Shown: positions 46,813-56,640 of the stretch, in pieces | Numbering within the stretch: position 1 is the stretch's first letter | Layout: every line of letters starts with the position of its first letter | Source of the DNA: Lutibacter oricola | GTDB lineage: Bacteria; Bacteroidota; Bacteroidia; Flavobacteriales; Flavobacteriaceae | DNA length: 64,000 nucleotides | Assembly: GCF_900106565.1 (NCBI RefSeq) | Contig: NZ_FNNJ01000003.1 | Coordinates: forward strand, 124,001-188,000 | Reading direction: 5' to 3' | Program-made: the position numbers and the translations under genes | The notes under the pieces: model-generated | The model's database searches: none | The model's input: the letters and a program-made list of their open reading frames with translations, nothing else | Told to the model about the DNA's origin: nothing

Positions 46813-47289
46813 ATGAGACACGGAAAAAAATTCAATCACTTAGGTAGACAAACAGCACATAGAAAAGCTATGTTAGCTAATATGGCTTGTTCTTTAATCG
46901 AGCACAAGCGTATTAATACAACTGTTGCAAAAGCAAAAGCTTTACGTCAGTTTGTTGAGCCTTTAATTACTAAATCTAAAAACGATACAACTCATAACCG
47001 TAGAGTAGTATTTAGTTATTTAAGAAACAAATATTCTGTTACAGAATTATTTAAAGAAGTTTCTGTAAAAGTAGCAGATAGACCAGGTGGTTATGTTCGT
47101 ATAATTAAATTAGGTAACCGTCAAGGAGATAATGCTCCTATGGCTATGGTTGAATTAGTTGATTACAACGAGATATACAACCCTAACAGTAAGAAGAAAA
47201 AGAAATCTACTCGTAGAGGTAGATCTAAGAAAGCTGAAGCTGTTGCTGAAACTGTAGAAGCAGTTGAAGAAAAAAAAGAAGATAATTAA
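46813..47289 (+). CDS. rplQ: 50S ribosomal protein L17 (bL17) with C-terminal extension
   Basis: A 158-residue protein. The core ([56 protein letters not shown]) is standard, with [28 protein letters not shown] closing the fold at about 110. A further 35-40 residues form a Lys-rich then Glu/Val/Ala-rich tail, a feature seen in Bacteroidota L17. It is the last gene of the ribosomal block, followed by a terminator. Confidence 0.99.
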   Translation: MRHGKKFNHLGRQTAHRKAMLANMACSLIEHKRINTTVAKAKALRQFVEPLITKSKNDTTHNRRVVFSYLRNKYSVTELFKEVSVKVADRPGGYVRIIKLGNRQGDNAPMAMVELVDYNEIYNPNSKKKKKSTRRGRSKKAEAVAETVEAVEEKKEDN

Positions 47290-47310
47290 TGATAACTCGT
47301 TAATAATATT

Positions 47311-47346
47311 AAAAGGATAAACTATTTTTAGTTTATCCTTTTTTTT
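47311..47346 (+). terminator. Rho-independent terminator of the ribosomal operon
   Basis: AAAGGATAAACTA at 47312-47324 pairs perfectly with TAGTTTATCCTTT at 47329-47341 over a four-T loop, followed by a T run. It lies 22 bases after rplQ. Confidence 0.92.
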
Positions 47347-47353
47347 ATATTTG
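47346..47353 (+). promoter_or_regulatory. -7 promoter element of carA
   Basis: TATATTTG, an exact consensus match, directly downstream of the ribosomal terminator and 28 bases before the carA ATG. The -33 region falls inside the terminator stem and has no clear TTTG. Confidence 0.5.
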
Positions 47354-47381
47354 AATTTTAGAAAAAAGTCAATTACAACTA

Positions 47382-48488
47382 ATGAAATACAATCAACGTA
47401 AAAAAGCTATATTATTATTAGCTGATGGAACGATTTTCGAAGGAAAATCAATAGGAAGAGACGGAACTGCATTTGGAGAAATTTGTTATAATACTGGTAT
47501 GACAGGATATCAGGAAGTTTTTACAGATCCTTCTTACTTTGGACAATTAATGTTAACAACTAATGCACACATTGGTAATTATGGTGTTAATGATAACGAA
47601 GTAGAATCTGATTCAATAAAAATATCAGGTCTAGTATGTAAAAATTTCAGTTTTAATTATTCTAGAGAAGATTCAAGTGGTTCTTTAGAAAATTATTTTG
47701 AAAAGGAAAATGTAATGGCAATTTCTGATATTGATACACGTGCTGTTGTACGTTATATTAGAGATAAAGGAGCTATGAATGCTGTAATTTCTACAAATAC
47801 AGATATTGAAGATTTAAAGAAGCAATTAAGTGAAGTTCCACAAATGGAAGGGTTAGAATTAGCTTCTAAAGTTTCTACCAAAGAACCTTATTTCTTTGGA
47901 GAAGAAACAGCTCAATATAAAATATCTGCTTTAGATATTGGTATTAAGAAAAATATTTTAAGAAACTTAGCCAAAAGAGGTTGTTATATAAAGGTGTTCC
48001 CTTATAATACAAGTTTTGAAACAATGAATGAGTTTAAACCTGATGGTTTTTTCTTATCTAATGGTCCTGGAGATCCAACACCATTAAAAGAAGCTCAAGA
48101 AGTTGCAAAAAAAGTATTGCAAAATAATATACCTATGTTTGGAATTTGTTTAGGGCATCAAGTAATTGCTTTAGCTAATGGTATTTCAACATATAAAATG
48201 CATAATGGGCATAGAGGAATTAATCATCCAGTAAAAAACTTAATTTCTGGTAAAGGTGAAGTAACATCGCAAAATCATGGTTTTGTTGTAAAACGTGAAG
48301 ATGTTGAGAATCATCCAGAATTAGAAATGACACATGTACACTTAAATGATGATACATTAGCAGGTATGCGTATAAAAAACAAGAATTGTTTCTCAGTACA
48401 ATACCACCCAGAAGCTAGTCCAGGACCACATGATTCATCATATCTTTTTGATCAATTCATAGAGAATATAGCAAAGTCTAAAAAATAA
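47382..48488 (+). CDS. carA: Carbamoyl-phosphate synthase small (glutaminase) subunit
   Basis: A 368-residue class-I glutamine amidotransferase that supplies ammonia to CarB for carbamoyl phosphate, the precursor of pyrimidines and arginine. The nucleophile is C256 in FGICLGHQ; the catalytic His and Glu are H342 and E344 in QYHPEASPGPHD. The N-terminal CPSase domain begins KAILLLADGTIFEGKSIG and includes the NTGMTGYQEVFTDPSY motif. carB is not in the window. It ends at its own terminator. Confidence 0.98.
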   Translation: MKYNQRKKAILLLADGTIFEGKSIGRDGTAFGEICYNTGMTGYQEVFTDPSYFGQLMLTTNAHIGNYGVNDNEVESDSIKISGLVCKNFSFNYSREDSSGSLENYFEKENVMAISDIDTRAVVRYIRDKGAMNAVISTNTDIEDLKKQLSEVPQMEGLELASKVSTKEPYFFGEETAQYKISALDIGIKKNILRNLAKRGCYIKVFPYNTSFETMNEFKPDGFFLSNGPGDPTPLKEAQEVAKKVLQNNIPMFGICLGHQVIALANGISTYKMHNGHRGINHPVKNLISGKGEVTSQNHGFVVKREDVENHPELEMTHVHLNDDTLAGMRIKNKNCFSVQYHPEASPGPHDSSYLFDQFIENIAKSKK

Positions 48489-48494
48489 TATAAG

Positions 48495-48526
48495 AACCAC
48501 TAATTCATTGAGTTAGTGGTTTTTTA
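48495..48526 (+). terminator. Rho-independent terminator of carA
   Basis: AACCACTAA at 48495-48503 and TTAGTGGTT at 48513-48521 form a nine-base-pair stem, followed by a T run, seven bases past the carA stop. Confidence 0.88.
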
Positions 48527-48540
48527 TTTGAAGAATTAAA

Positions 48541-48556
48541 GCGAAAACGTTATCGC
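48541..48556. promoter_or_regulatory. Candidate LacI-family operator upstream of eno
   Basis: GCGAAAACGTTATCGC is a 16-base palindrome with one mismatched pair and a central AACGTT, the form of LacI/GalR-family operators (compare the PurR box with central AAACGTTT). It lies just upstream of the eno promoter region, about 43 bases before the -7 element. The cognate regulator is not in the window. Confidence 0.5.
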
Positions 48557-48594
48557 ATTATTTAGCAATTATTTAATACTAATTTGTGCTTTAA

Positions 48595-49929
<1,335 letters not shown>

Positions 49930-49951
49930 AAAATAACTATATATTTTTTTT

Positions 49952-49979
49952 AAAAGCCGAGTTTTTACTCGGCTTTTTT
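49952..49979 (+). terminator. Rho-independent terminator of eno
   Basis: AAGCCGAGT and ACTCGGCTT (49954-49962 and 49967-49975) around a four-T loop with a T run, about 25 bases after the eno stop. Confidence 0.92.
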
Positions 49980-50105
49980 GCTTTTATAATAATATATAGC
50001 TAATTAGCAAATGAAAAGGTAATTTCTTTTTAAATAAGGTTAATTTTGATTAAATTCGCTATAGCTATAAATAATAATTAACAATCAAAAATATACATTT
50101 AAACT

Positions 50106-51392
50106 ATGTCAAAAACAGCAATATTAGAAATTGATGGTAAAAAATATGAATTTCCTGTAGTAAAAGGATCTGAAAATGAAGTAGCCATTGATATTAGTAC
50201 TTTAAGGTCTGTTACAGGTGGTGTTACAACTATCGATGCAGGATTTAAAAATACAAGCTCTTGTAAAAGTGCAATTACTTTCTTAGACGGAGAAAAAGGT
50301 ATTCTACGTTATAGAGGGTATGCAATAGAAGAACTTGCTGAAAAAGCTGATTTTTTAGAAGTATCTTATTTATTGATTTTTGGAGAGTTACCTACAAAGG
50401 CACAAAACGACAAATTTCATAGAGATATTCAAAAACAATCTTTAGTTGATACTGATGTAAAGAAAATTTTAGATGGTTTCCCAAAAACAGCTCATCCAAT
50501 GGGTGTTGTTTCAGCTTTAACTAGTGCATTAACAGCTTTTAATGCTAAAAGTGTAAATGTTGATTCTGAAGAAGAAATGTACGATGCTGTTGTTAAAATT
50601 TTGGCTAAATTACCTGTACTTGCTTCTTGGGCATACAGAAAAGAAGAAGGATTGCCATTAGAATATGGTGATAGTTCATTAGGTTATGTTGAGAACTTCT
50701 TAAAAATGATGTTTGATTTACCAAATGAAGAATATAAATCAAATCCTGTGATTGTTGAAGCTTTAGACAAGTTATTAATATTACACGCAGATCACGAACA
50801 AAACTGTTCAACTTCTACAGTTAGAGTTGCAGGTTCATCTCACGCTGGTTTATTTGCGTCTATATCTGCAGGTATTTCTGCTTTATGGGGACCATTACAT
50901 GGTGGTGCTAATCAAGCTGTAATTGAAATGCTTGAAGCTATTAAAGAAGATGGTGGTGGATATGAAAAATATATTGAAAAAGCAAAAGATAAAAATGATC
51001 CTTTCCGTTTAATGGGATTTGGGCATAGAGTTTATAAAAACTTTGATCCAAGAGCAAAAATAATTAAAGTTGCTGCAGATGAAGTTTTAGCTGATTTAGG
51101 AATTGAAGATCCAGTATTAGATATTGCTAGAGGTTTAGCTGATGTTGCTCTAAACGATGAATACTTTAAATCTAGAAACTTATATCCAAATGTAGATTTC
51201 TATTCTGGAATTATTTACCGTGCATTAGGTATTCCAATTCCAATGTTTACAGTTATGTTTGCAATTGGTCGTTTACCAGGTTGGATTGCTCAATGGAGAG
51301 AAATGAGATTAAACAAAGAACCTATCGGAAGACCAAGACAAGTTTATGTTGGAGCTACTGAAAGACCTTTTGTTGACGTAGAAAAAAGATAG
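50106..51392 (+). CDS. gltA: Citrate synthase
   Basis: A 428-residue type-II citrate synthase that condenses oxaloacetate with acetyl-CoA as entry to the TCA cycle. An N-terminal beta domain (AILEIDGKKYEFPVVKG) marks the hexameric bacterial type. Catalytic blocks are HADHEQNCSTSTVRVAGSSHAG, WGPLHGGANQAVIEML, GFGHRVYKNFDPRAK and the late NVDFYSGIIYRALGIP (catalytic Asp). It follows eno with its own gap and ends at a terminator. Confidence 0.98.
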   Translation: MSKTAILEIDGKKYEFPVVKGSENEVAIDISTLRSVTGGVTTIDAGFKNTSSCKSAITFLDGEKGILRYRGYAIEELAEKADFLEVSYLLIFGELPTKAQNDKFHRDIQKQSLVDTDVKKILDGFPKTAHPMGVVSALTSALTAFNAKSVNVDSEEEMYDAVVKILAKLPVLASWAYRKEEGLPLEYGDSSLGYVENFLKMMFDLPNEEYKSNPVIVEALDKLLILHADHEQNCSTSTVRVAGSSHAGLFASISAGISALWGPLHGGANQAVIEMLEAIKEDGGGYEKYIEKAKDKNDPFRLMGFGHRVYKNFDPRAKIIKVAADEVLADLGIEDPVLDIARGLADVALNDEYFKSRNLYPNVDFYSGIIYRALGIPIPMFTVMFAIGRLPGWIAQWREMRLNKEPIGRPRQVYVGATERPFVDVEKR

Positions 51393-51417
51393 ATAAAATA
51401 GTATATAAATAGAATAT

Positions 51418-51449
51418 AAAAACCTCGTATTAATTTACGAGGTTTTTAT
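51418..51449 (+). terminator. Rho-independent terminator of gltA
   Basis: AAAAACCTCGTA at 51418-51429 pairs with TACGAGGTTTTT at 51436-51447 around a six-base loop. It lies 26 bases after the gltA stop. Confidence 0.92.
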
Positions 51450-51454
51450 ATTTT
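51447..51454 (+). promoter_or_regulatory. Possible -7 element of the hydrolase operon
   Basis: TATATTTT, seven of eight matches to TAnnTTTG, overlapping the end of the gltA terminator and 20 bases before the ATG at 51475. No -33 match is visible because the terminator stem occupies that position. Confidence 0.3.
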
Positions 51455-51474
51455 AGACCCCTAATTTTAAAAAT

Positions 51475-52389
51475 ATGATAAAACTAAATGTTCATAATGA
51501 AACCTCACGCTTAAGAGCAGTGGTGTTAGGAACAGCTATTAGTAATGGATCTACACCAACTATTGAAGAGGCTTACGATCCAAAATCTATAGAACATATA
51601 AAAGCAGGAACGTATCCTTTAGAGAAAGATATGGTTTTAGAAATGGAAGCTTTAGCTAAAGTTTTTGAAAAGCATAGTGTAAAGGTCTATAGGCCAGAAG
51701 TTATTGAAGATTGTAATCAAATTTTTGCTAGGGATATTGCATTTGTAATTGGTGATAAGCTAATAAAATCTAATATTTTACCAGATAGAGAAAAGGAAAT
51801 TGATGCTATTCAATATATTATTGATGAAATTTCACCAGAAAATATTATTTCAACAACTGACGATGTTCATTTTGAAGGTGGTGATGTAATGTTATGGAAC
51901 GACTATATTTTTATTGGTACTTATAAAGGTAAAGATTACTCAGATATTATTACGGCAAGAACTAATATGAAAGGAGTTGAATTTATTAGAAATTTATTTC
52001 CAAATAAAATAGTTAAAGAGTTCGATTTATCAAAATCAAATACCGTAGCTCGTGATAATGCCTTGCATTTAGACTGTTGTTTTCAACCAGTAGGAAAAGA
52101 TAAAGCTATAATTCATAAAGAAGGTTTTACAAGTGAGCAAGACTATAATTACCTAGTAAATTTGTTTGGGAAAGAAAACTTGTTTCATATAAGCAAAGAT
52201 GAAATGTATTATATGTTTTCTAATGTGTTTTCAATTTCTGAAGAAGTAGTTGTTTCAGAAAAAAACTTTACTCGTCTTAATAATTGGCTAAGAGAATGTG
52301 GTTTAACTGTTGAAGAAGTACCATATGCCGAAATAGCTAAACAAGAGGGATTATTACGTTGTTCAACTTTACCTTTAATAAGAGATTAA
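51475..52389 (+). CDS. Arginine deiminase/dimethylargininase-family hydrolase
   Basis: A 304-residue amidinotransferase-fold protein. Catalytic features of the guanidine-modifying superfamily: IFARDIAFVIG, HFEGGDVMLW, HLDCCFQPVG (His) and a C-terminal RCSTLPL with the nucleophile C296. The family cleaves arginine-like guanidinium groups (arginine, methylated arginines) to citrulline, or transfers the amidino group. It ends one base before a CtlX-type gene, which acts on citrulline in Francisella, so a two-step route from an arginine derivative through citrulline is plausible. The exact substrate is not readable from sequence. Confidence 0.85.
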   Translation: MIKLNVHNETSRLRAVVLGTAISNGSTPTIEEAYDPKSIEHIKAGTYPLEKDMVLEMEALAKVFEKHSVKVYRPEVIEDCNQIFARDIAFVIGDKLIKSNILPDREKEIDAIQYIIDEISPENIISTTDDVHFEGGDVMLWNDYIFIGTYKGKDYSDIITARTNMKGVEFIRNLFPNKIVKEFDLSKSNTVARDNALHLDCCFQPVGKDKAIIHKEGFTSEQDYNYLVNLFGKENLFHISKDEMYYMFSNVFSISEEVVVSEKNFTRLNNWLRECGLTVEEVPYAEIAKQEGLLRCSTLPLIRD

Positions 52390-52390
52390 T

Positions 52391-53326
52391 ATGAAACAAA
52401 TAACAAATAATATTTTAATGGTTCGTCCTGTTTCATTTAGAATGAATGAACAAACAGCTGTAAATAATTATTACCAAAAAGAGTTAGAAAACCTTAATCC
52501 AGAAACTATTCAGTTTAAGGCATTGCAAGAGTTTGATGCTTTTGTAGAAAAACTTAGAAGTGTTGGAGTTAATGTAGTTGTTGTAAATGACACTAAGGAA
52601 AATGATACGCCAGATTCTATTTTTCCAAATAACTGGATGAGTTTTCACGCAGATGGTACTGTAGGTATTTACCCAATGTTTGCTGAGAATAGAAGGCTTG
52701 AAAGAAGGGAAGATGTTTTTGAAACGCTAGAAGAAAACGGTTTTCAGATAGATAATTTTGTAGATTATACTTCTGCGGAAGAAGAAGAACTATTTTTAGA
52801 AGGAACAGGAAGTTTGTTATTAGATAGAGTTAATAAAAAAGCTTACTGTGCATTGTCTCCAAGAGCAGATGAAGATTTATTTATTGAATTTTGTGAAGAT
52901 TTTGAATATTCGCCAGTTTCATTTATTTCGAACCAAACAGTTGGAGACAAGCGTTTACCTATATATCATACAAATGTTATGATGGCTTTAGCTGAAAATT
53001 TTGCTGTTATTTGCTTGGATAGTATAGATGATAAGAAAGAAAGAAAAAACATTGTTAAACATTTAAAAGAAGATGGTAAAGAGGTTATAGCTATTTCTGA
53101 AAAGCAGGTTAATTGTTTTGCAGGTAATATGTTACAACTTTTGGGAGCAAATAATGAACCATATATGGTAATGTCTCAAGCTGCTTTTGATAGTTTAAAT
53201 AAAGATCAATTAAACAAGATAAATAAGCATTGTAAAATTGTTTCAAGTCCGTTAGATACTATTGAAACTTGTGGTGGTGGTAGTGCAAGGTGTATGATTG
53301 CAGAAGTTTTTCTTCAAAAGAATTAA
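52391..53326 (+). CDS. ctlX: Citrulline utilisation hydrolase CtlX-type protein
   Basis: A 311-residue amidinotransferase-fold protein with the CtlX pattern: NILMVRPVSFRMNEQTAVNNYYQ at the start, DSIFPNNWMSFHADGTVGIYPMFAENRRLERR, EGTGSLLLDR, YHTNVMMALAENFAVICLDSI and the terminal TCGGGSARCMIAEVFL with nucleophile C301. In Francisella CtlX hydrolyses citrulline to ornithine. It is one base downstream of another hydrolase of the same fold, so the two are cotranscribed and translationally linked. Confidence 0.88.
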   Translation: MKQITNNILMVRPVSFRMNEQTAVNNYYQKELENLNPETIQFKALQEFDAFVEKLRSVGVNVVVVNDTKENDTPDSIFPNNWMSFHADGTVGIYPMFAENRRLERREDVFETLEENGFQIDNFVDYTSAEEEELFLEGTGSLLLDRVNKKAYCALSPRADEDLFIEFCEDFEYSPVSFISNQTVGDKRLPIYHTNVMMALAENFAVICLDSIDDKKERKNIVKHLKEDGKEVIAISEKQVNCFAGNMLQLLGANNEPYMVMSQAAFDSLNKDQLNKINKHCKIVSSPLDTIETCGGGSARCMIAEVFLQKN

Positions 53327-53344
53327 AAATCATATAGAATTTAG

Positions 53345-53352
53345 TACTTTTA
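53345..53352 (+). promoter_or_regulatory. Possible -7 element of the Rrf2 gene
   Basis: TACTTTTA, seven of eight matches to the -7 consensus, three bases before the ATG at 53356. If used, the mRNA would be essentially leaderless; readthrough from ctlX, 29 bases upstream, is the alternative. Confidence 0.3.
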
Positions 53353-53355
53353 TAT

Positions 53356-53778
53356 ATGCTATCAAAGAAAACAAAATACGGCCTTAAGGCATTAAGCTAT
53401 TTGGCAAAACAAGAACCTAATAAACCTGTATTAATATCAGAAATTTCTGAATCTGAGAATATTTCAAAAAAGTTTTTAGAGAGTATTTTATTAATACTTA
53501 AAAAAAATGATTTTCTTGGTTCTAAGAAGGGTAAAGGTGGTGGATATTTTTTATTGAAATGTCCAACCGAGATTAAAATTTCTTCAGTTATTAGAGTTTT
53601 AGAAGGTCCTATAGCAATGTTACCTTGTGTTAGTTTAAATTACTATGAAAAATGTGATGATTGTAAAACTGAAGCAAAATGTAGCTTAAATAGATTAATG
53701 GCTGAAGTTAGAGATAGCACATTAAAAATATTGGAAAATAAAACGCTTGCCAACTTTCATTGTGGAGAGGATGAATAG
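53356..53778 (+). CDS. Rrf2-family transcriptional regulator with cysteine cluster
   Basis: A 140-residue winged-helix repressor (MLSKKTKYGLKALSYLAKQ; recognition helix about 29-50; wing SKKGKGGGYFLLK). The effector region has C91, C100, C103 and C109, spaced differently from the three-Cys IscR/NsrR pattern but compatible with an iron-sulfur cluster or thiol sensing. It follows the two hydrolase genes by 29 bases and could regulate them or sulfur, iron or nitrosative-stress genes elsewhere. The window does not show its target. Confidence 0.88.
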   Translation: MLSKKTKYGLKALSYLAKQEPNKPVLISEISESENISKKFLESILLILKKNDFLGSKKGKGGGYFLLKCPTEIKISSVIRVLEGPIAMLPCVSLNYYEKCDDCKTEAKCSLNRLMAEVRDSTLKILENKTLANFHCGEDE

Positions 53779-53800
53779 CAAATAGATATTATTAAAATAA

Positions 53801-53833
53801 AAAAAAAACACTGCCCGAGAGCAGTGTTTTTTA
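53801..53833. terminator. Bidirectional rho-independent terminator
   Basis: AAAAAACACTGC and GCAGTGTTTTTT flank a six-base loop. It is shared by the rrf2-type gene ending at 53778 and the convergent gene ending at 53837. Confidence 0.9.
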
Positions 53834-53836
53834 GTT

Positions 53837-55642
53837 TTATACCTTTTCAAAAACAGGAACTTTAATTTCGAAAAGATCACTTTTCAATTTTTCAAGTTCT
53901 GTTAGTAACACTTTATTGTTAATTTCGAAATAGTCTTTAGTAGATGAAAACATGTTTTCATAGTACGCTATACCATTATTTAAATTAGTTTTAAAAGTCT
54001 TTAAGTATTTTTCATTTTTAAATGTTAAAGTATCTTTAAACTCATTAACTTTATTAGAAAAATAATCTACATACATAGATAATTCTTTAATAAACATATG
54101 TGGTCTATGCGTTACTTCAATAACATTATTTTTACCGTAAATGTGACCTACCATTTCTTTTAAAGAAACTTCTTTTGTATAATAAGCCATATTTGGACCA
54201 GGACATATTGCTACTCCTTGATCTTCTCCCTTACGTTCTACACCATATTCAATTAATGATGAATTAGCAAGACCTTCACATAAACAAGTTTTATCTGTTA
54301 TTTTAGTGAATTTCTCGTTGTAAGTTTCTTCGTCTAAATTTTCTGCTTTTAATTCTTCAATTCTTTTCGATTGCATTTTTTTAGAAGCAGTACAAATAGG
54401 CATCCCTTTTTCATCTAAGCTTAATGCTAAGAATTTTTTTGGACAAGGACTTCCAGGTTTACCATTAGCAATTTTGGCGTTTCTAATTTGATCGTTAGAG
54501 CTACCTTTTAAGCTATTAAAAGGAACTCCAAGAGGAGAAACATTGCTTAAGAATAAATCTTTTTCTTTAGCTTTAATAAGTGTTTGAAGCGTATTAGGCT
54601 CAACAGTTGTTGCTTCAGGAACCAATAAAAATGGTGTTCCCCAACCAACAGAATCTACATTGTAGTTGTCTAATAAAAACTCATGTTCTTTAGAGTTTCC
54701 AACACCACCTTGTACTGTTACACTTAAATTTAAGTCGTTTGGAACCGTTTTTCCTTTGCTTTCTAGTGCGTTTTTAAGAATTCCAAAAACATCAGTTTTT
54801 AATGCTTCCTTATTCTCTTTAAACTCCTCTAGAATTGGGCCAATTAAGTACCCATCTGAAGCAAAAGCGTGGCCACCACAGTTTAGGCCAGATTCAATTC
54901 GATATTCAGAAACCCATAAACCTTTTTTAGCTAAAAACTTACCTTGGATAATAGCTGATCTATAGTCACTTACTTTTAAAATTATTTTCTTTTTAAGGTA
55001 TCCTTCTATATTTGGAAAAAAGTCTTCAAAAGCTTCAAAATAACTATATAATCTTGGGTTCATACCGGCCGATAATATAATTGAAGATTCTAAATTACTA
55101 TTTGCAAAACCTCTTAATGCTGCATGAGCATCATTAAATTCTGTTCCTAGTTTTTCTTTACCTTTAAAATTAGCTTTGTCAAGTTTTGTCATAATATTCA
55201 CGTCAATACTTCCAGGAGTTAAGTGATTGTGAATCCAATTATGGACTTCATCTTTCAACTTGTTATCATGTAAAGTTTTTGTGAAATTTTGTTTAAGCTC
55301 AGAAAAATCAGGAAGCATTTCCATATATTTCTCTAACTCACCACTTTTAGTTTCAAAACTTTGTTTAAGATTTTCGAACTTGTCTTTTACTATAGTATCT
55401 ACTGTGTTTAAATACGAAGTAATACGCTTAGCTCTATAATCTTCAACTTTGTTTGAAATTCCTTTAAAAGGAAGTTCAAATTTGTTTGAATAATATTCAT
55501 TCATTTTTTCAATGATGACATCGTCAACAATTGAAATAACAGATGAAATACCATACTTTGCCACCTTTATTGGACTATCTAAGGTAAAAGAAAGTCCCAT
55601 AACCGGTATATGAAAAGTATGCGGATTATTTGTTTTGGGCAT
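53837..55642 (-). CDS. Uncharacterised TIM-barrel-like protein with cysteine cluster
   Basis: A 601-residue protein with no signal peptide or membrane helix. The N-terminus (FHIPVMGLSFTLDSPIKVAKYGISSVISIVDD) and the middle (NCGGHAFA at 254-261, VQGGVGNSKEHEFLLDNYNVDSVGWGTPFLL at 310-340) resemble FMN-dependent TIM-barrel enzymes such as nitronate monooxygenase and enoyl-reductase relatives. Residues about 50-140 are a charged helical insertion. Five cysteines, C400, C417, C453, C455 and C480, cluster after the barrel in Cys-Pro, CTAS, CLC and CPGP contexts and could hold an iron-sulfur cluster or zinc. A helical tail follows. It is transcribed alone. I do not know its function. Confidence 0.75.
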   Translation of the reverse strand: MPKTNNPHTFHIPVMGLSFTLDSPIKVAKYGISSVISIVDDVIIEKMNEYYSNKFELPFKGISNKVEDYRAKRITSYLNTVDTIVKDKFENLKQSFETKSGELEKYMEMLPDFSELKQNFTKTLHDNKLKDEVHNWIHNHLTPGSIDVNIMTKLDKANFKGKEKLGTEFNDAHAALRGFANSNLESSIILSAGMNPRLYSYFEAFEDFFPNIEGYLKKKIILKVSDYRSAIIQGKFLAKKGLWVSEYRIESGLNCGGHAFASDGYLIGPILEEFKENKEALKTDVFGILKNALESKGKTVPNDLNLSVTVQGGVGNSKEHEFLLDNYNVDSVGWGTPFLLVPEATTVEPNTLQTLIKAKEKDLFLSNVSPLGVPFNSLKGSSNDQIRNAKIANGKPGSPCPKKFLALSLDEKGMPICTASKKMQSKRIEELKAENLDEETYNEKFTKITDKTCLCEGLANSSLIEYGVERKGEDQGVAICPGPNMAYYTKEVSLKEMVGHIYGKNNVIEVTHRPHMFIKELSMYVDYFSNKVNEFKDTLTFKNEKYLKTFKTNLNNGIAYYENMFSSTKDYFEINNKVLLTELEKLKSDLFEIKVPVFEKV

Positions 55643-55756
55643 AATATATATATTAGTTATTATTTTAGTCTATATCCAATTGAGACAAAAATAGTTAAGT
55701 AAAACAAATAAACTACTTTTCTTACCAATATTTAACGTATTTGTTTGGTTTAGTAA

Positions 55757-55792
55757 TAAAAAAGCCAGCTCAAATTATTGAACTGGCTTAAA
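55757..55792 (-). terminator. Rho-independent terminator of the PadR-PspC-GIN operon
   Basis: On the minus strand AAGCCAGTTCAA pairs with TTTGAGCTGGCTT (one G-U), followed by a T run. It lies 23 bases after the stop of the GIN-domain gene. Confidence 0.85.
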
Positions 55793-55814
55793 CAATTTAA
55801 TATATAAATTGAAG

Positions 55815-56549
55815 TTAGCTTCCTGATACACTTCCTCCTGAAGAGGTTTCTTTATTAACTTCTGAAGGGTTTCCTTCAAAATCAATATCACCACCACTAC
55901 TTGCTTTAGCGGTTAATTTTCCAGTTACGTTAACATCTATATTTGCACCACTACTTACTTTTGCATAAGCATCCGTAGATTTTAATTCGTCTGCATCTAT
56001 AGAGCTTCCGCTACTTGCCTTTGCAGAAAATGTTTTTGTTTTTCCAAAGATATCAATATCTGCACCACTAGAACAACTGCTGTCAACATTATTAGCATCT
56101 ATTGTAGCTCTTATAGAACTTCCACTGCTAGATTTTAACGTAATGCTTTCTGAACGAATTGTATTTTCAGTTTTGGCATATGCTCCGCTAGAAGTTGAAA
56201 TAGCCGCAATGTTACTTGTTGTTAAGTATACGTTTCTAGCTTTAGCTTTGTACACATTTTTGTCGAAGTATATTTTTAATTCGTTATTGTTTACTTCGGT
56301 AACTAATAAGTCCATAATATTCTCATCAGCTTCTACTTTAACAGTTGTAGTTTCTCCTTGAGTTAAATATAAGTGAATACCTTGTTGTACTTTAATGTTT
56401 TCAAAATTAGAAGAAATACTTCTATCTTCTGAAATTACATTTCTGTTTCCTTTAATTCCTGTAAATCCTTCAACCATACAAGATGTGGTTGTAAAAAGAG
56501 TTAGAATTAATAATGTAATAAATACTGTAATTTTAGTTAATGTGTTCAT
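55815..56549 (-). CDS. Lipoprotein with head GIN domain (DUF2807)
   Basis: A 244-residue lipoprotein from the ATG at 56549 (signal ending TTTSC-MVEGF). The body is a right-handed beta-helix of DUF2807 type, with repeating strands rich in Ser, Gly and Asp (SGAYAKTEN, SSSGSSIRA, SSGADIDIFG, SSGSSIDADEL, SSGANIDV, SSGGDIDFEG). An ATG at 56573 would add eight polar residues before the signal peptide and is less likely. It is the last gene of an operon with PspC and PadR genes, a combination frequent in Bacteroidota and linked to envelope homeostasis. Molecular function is unknown. Confidence 0.88.
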   Translation of the reverse strand: MNTLTKITVFITLLILTLFTTTSCMVEGFTGIKGNRNVISEDRSISSNFENIKVQQGIHLYLTQGETTTVKVEADENIMDLLVTEVNNNELKIYFDKNVYKAKARNVYLTTSNIAAISTSSGAYAKTENTIRSESITLKSSSGSSIRATIDANNVDSSCSSGADIDIFGKTKTFSAKASSGSSIDADELKSTDAYAKVSSGANIDVNVTGKLTAKASSGGDIDFEGNPSEVNKETSSGGSVSGS

Positions 56550-56640
56550 AGTAAGGTTGTTTTGTTGGTTCAAAAGTATGCTATGTTATAACGTTTATAT
56601 AATTTAATTTGATGAATTGTAGAATTTTAATGCTGAATTG

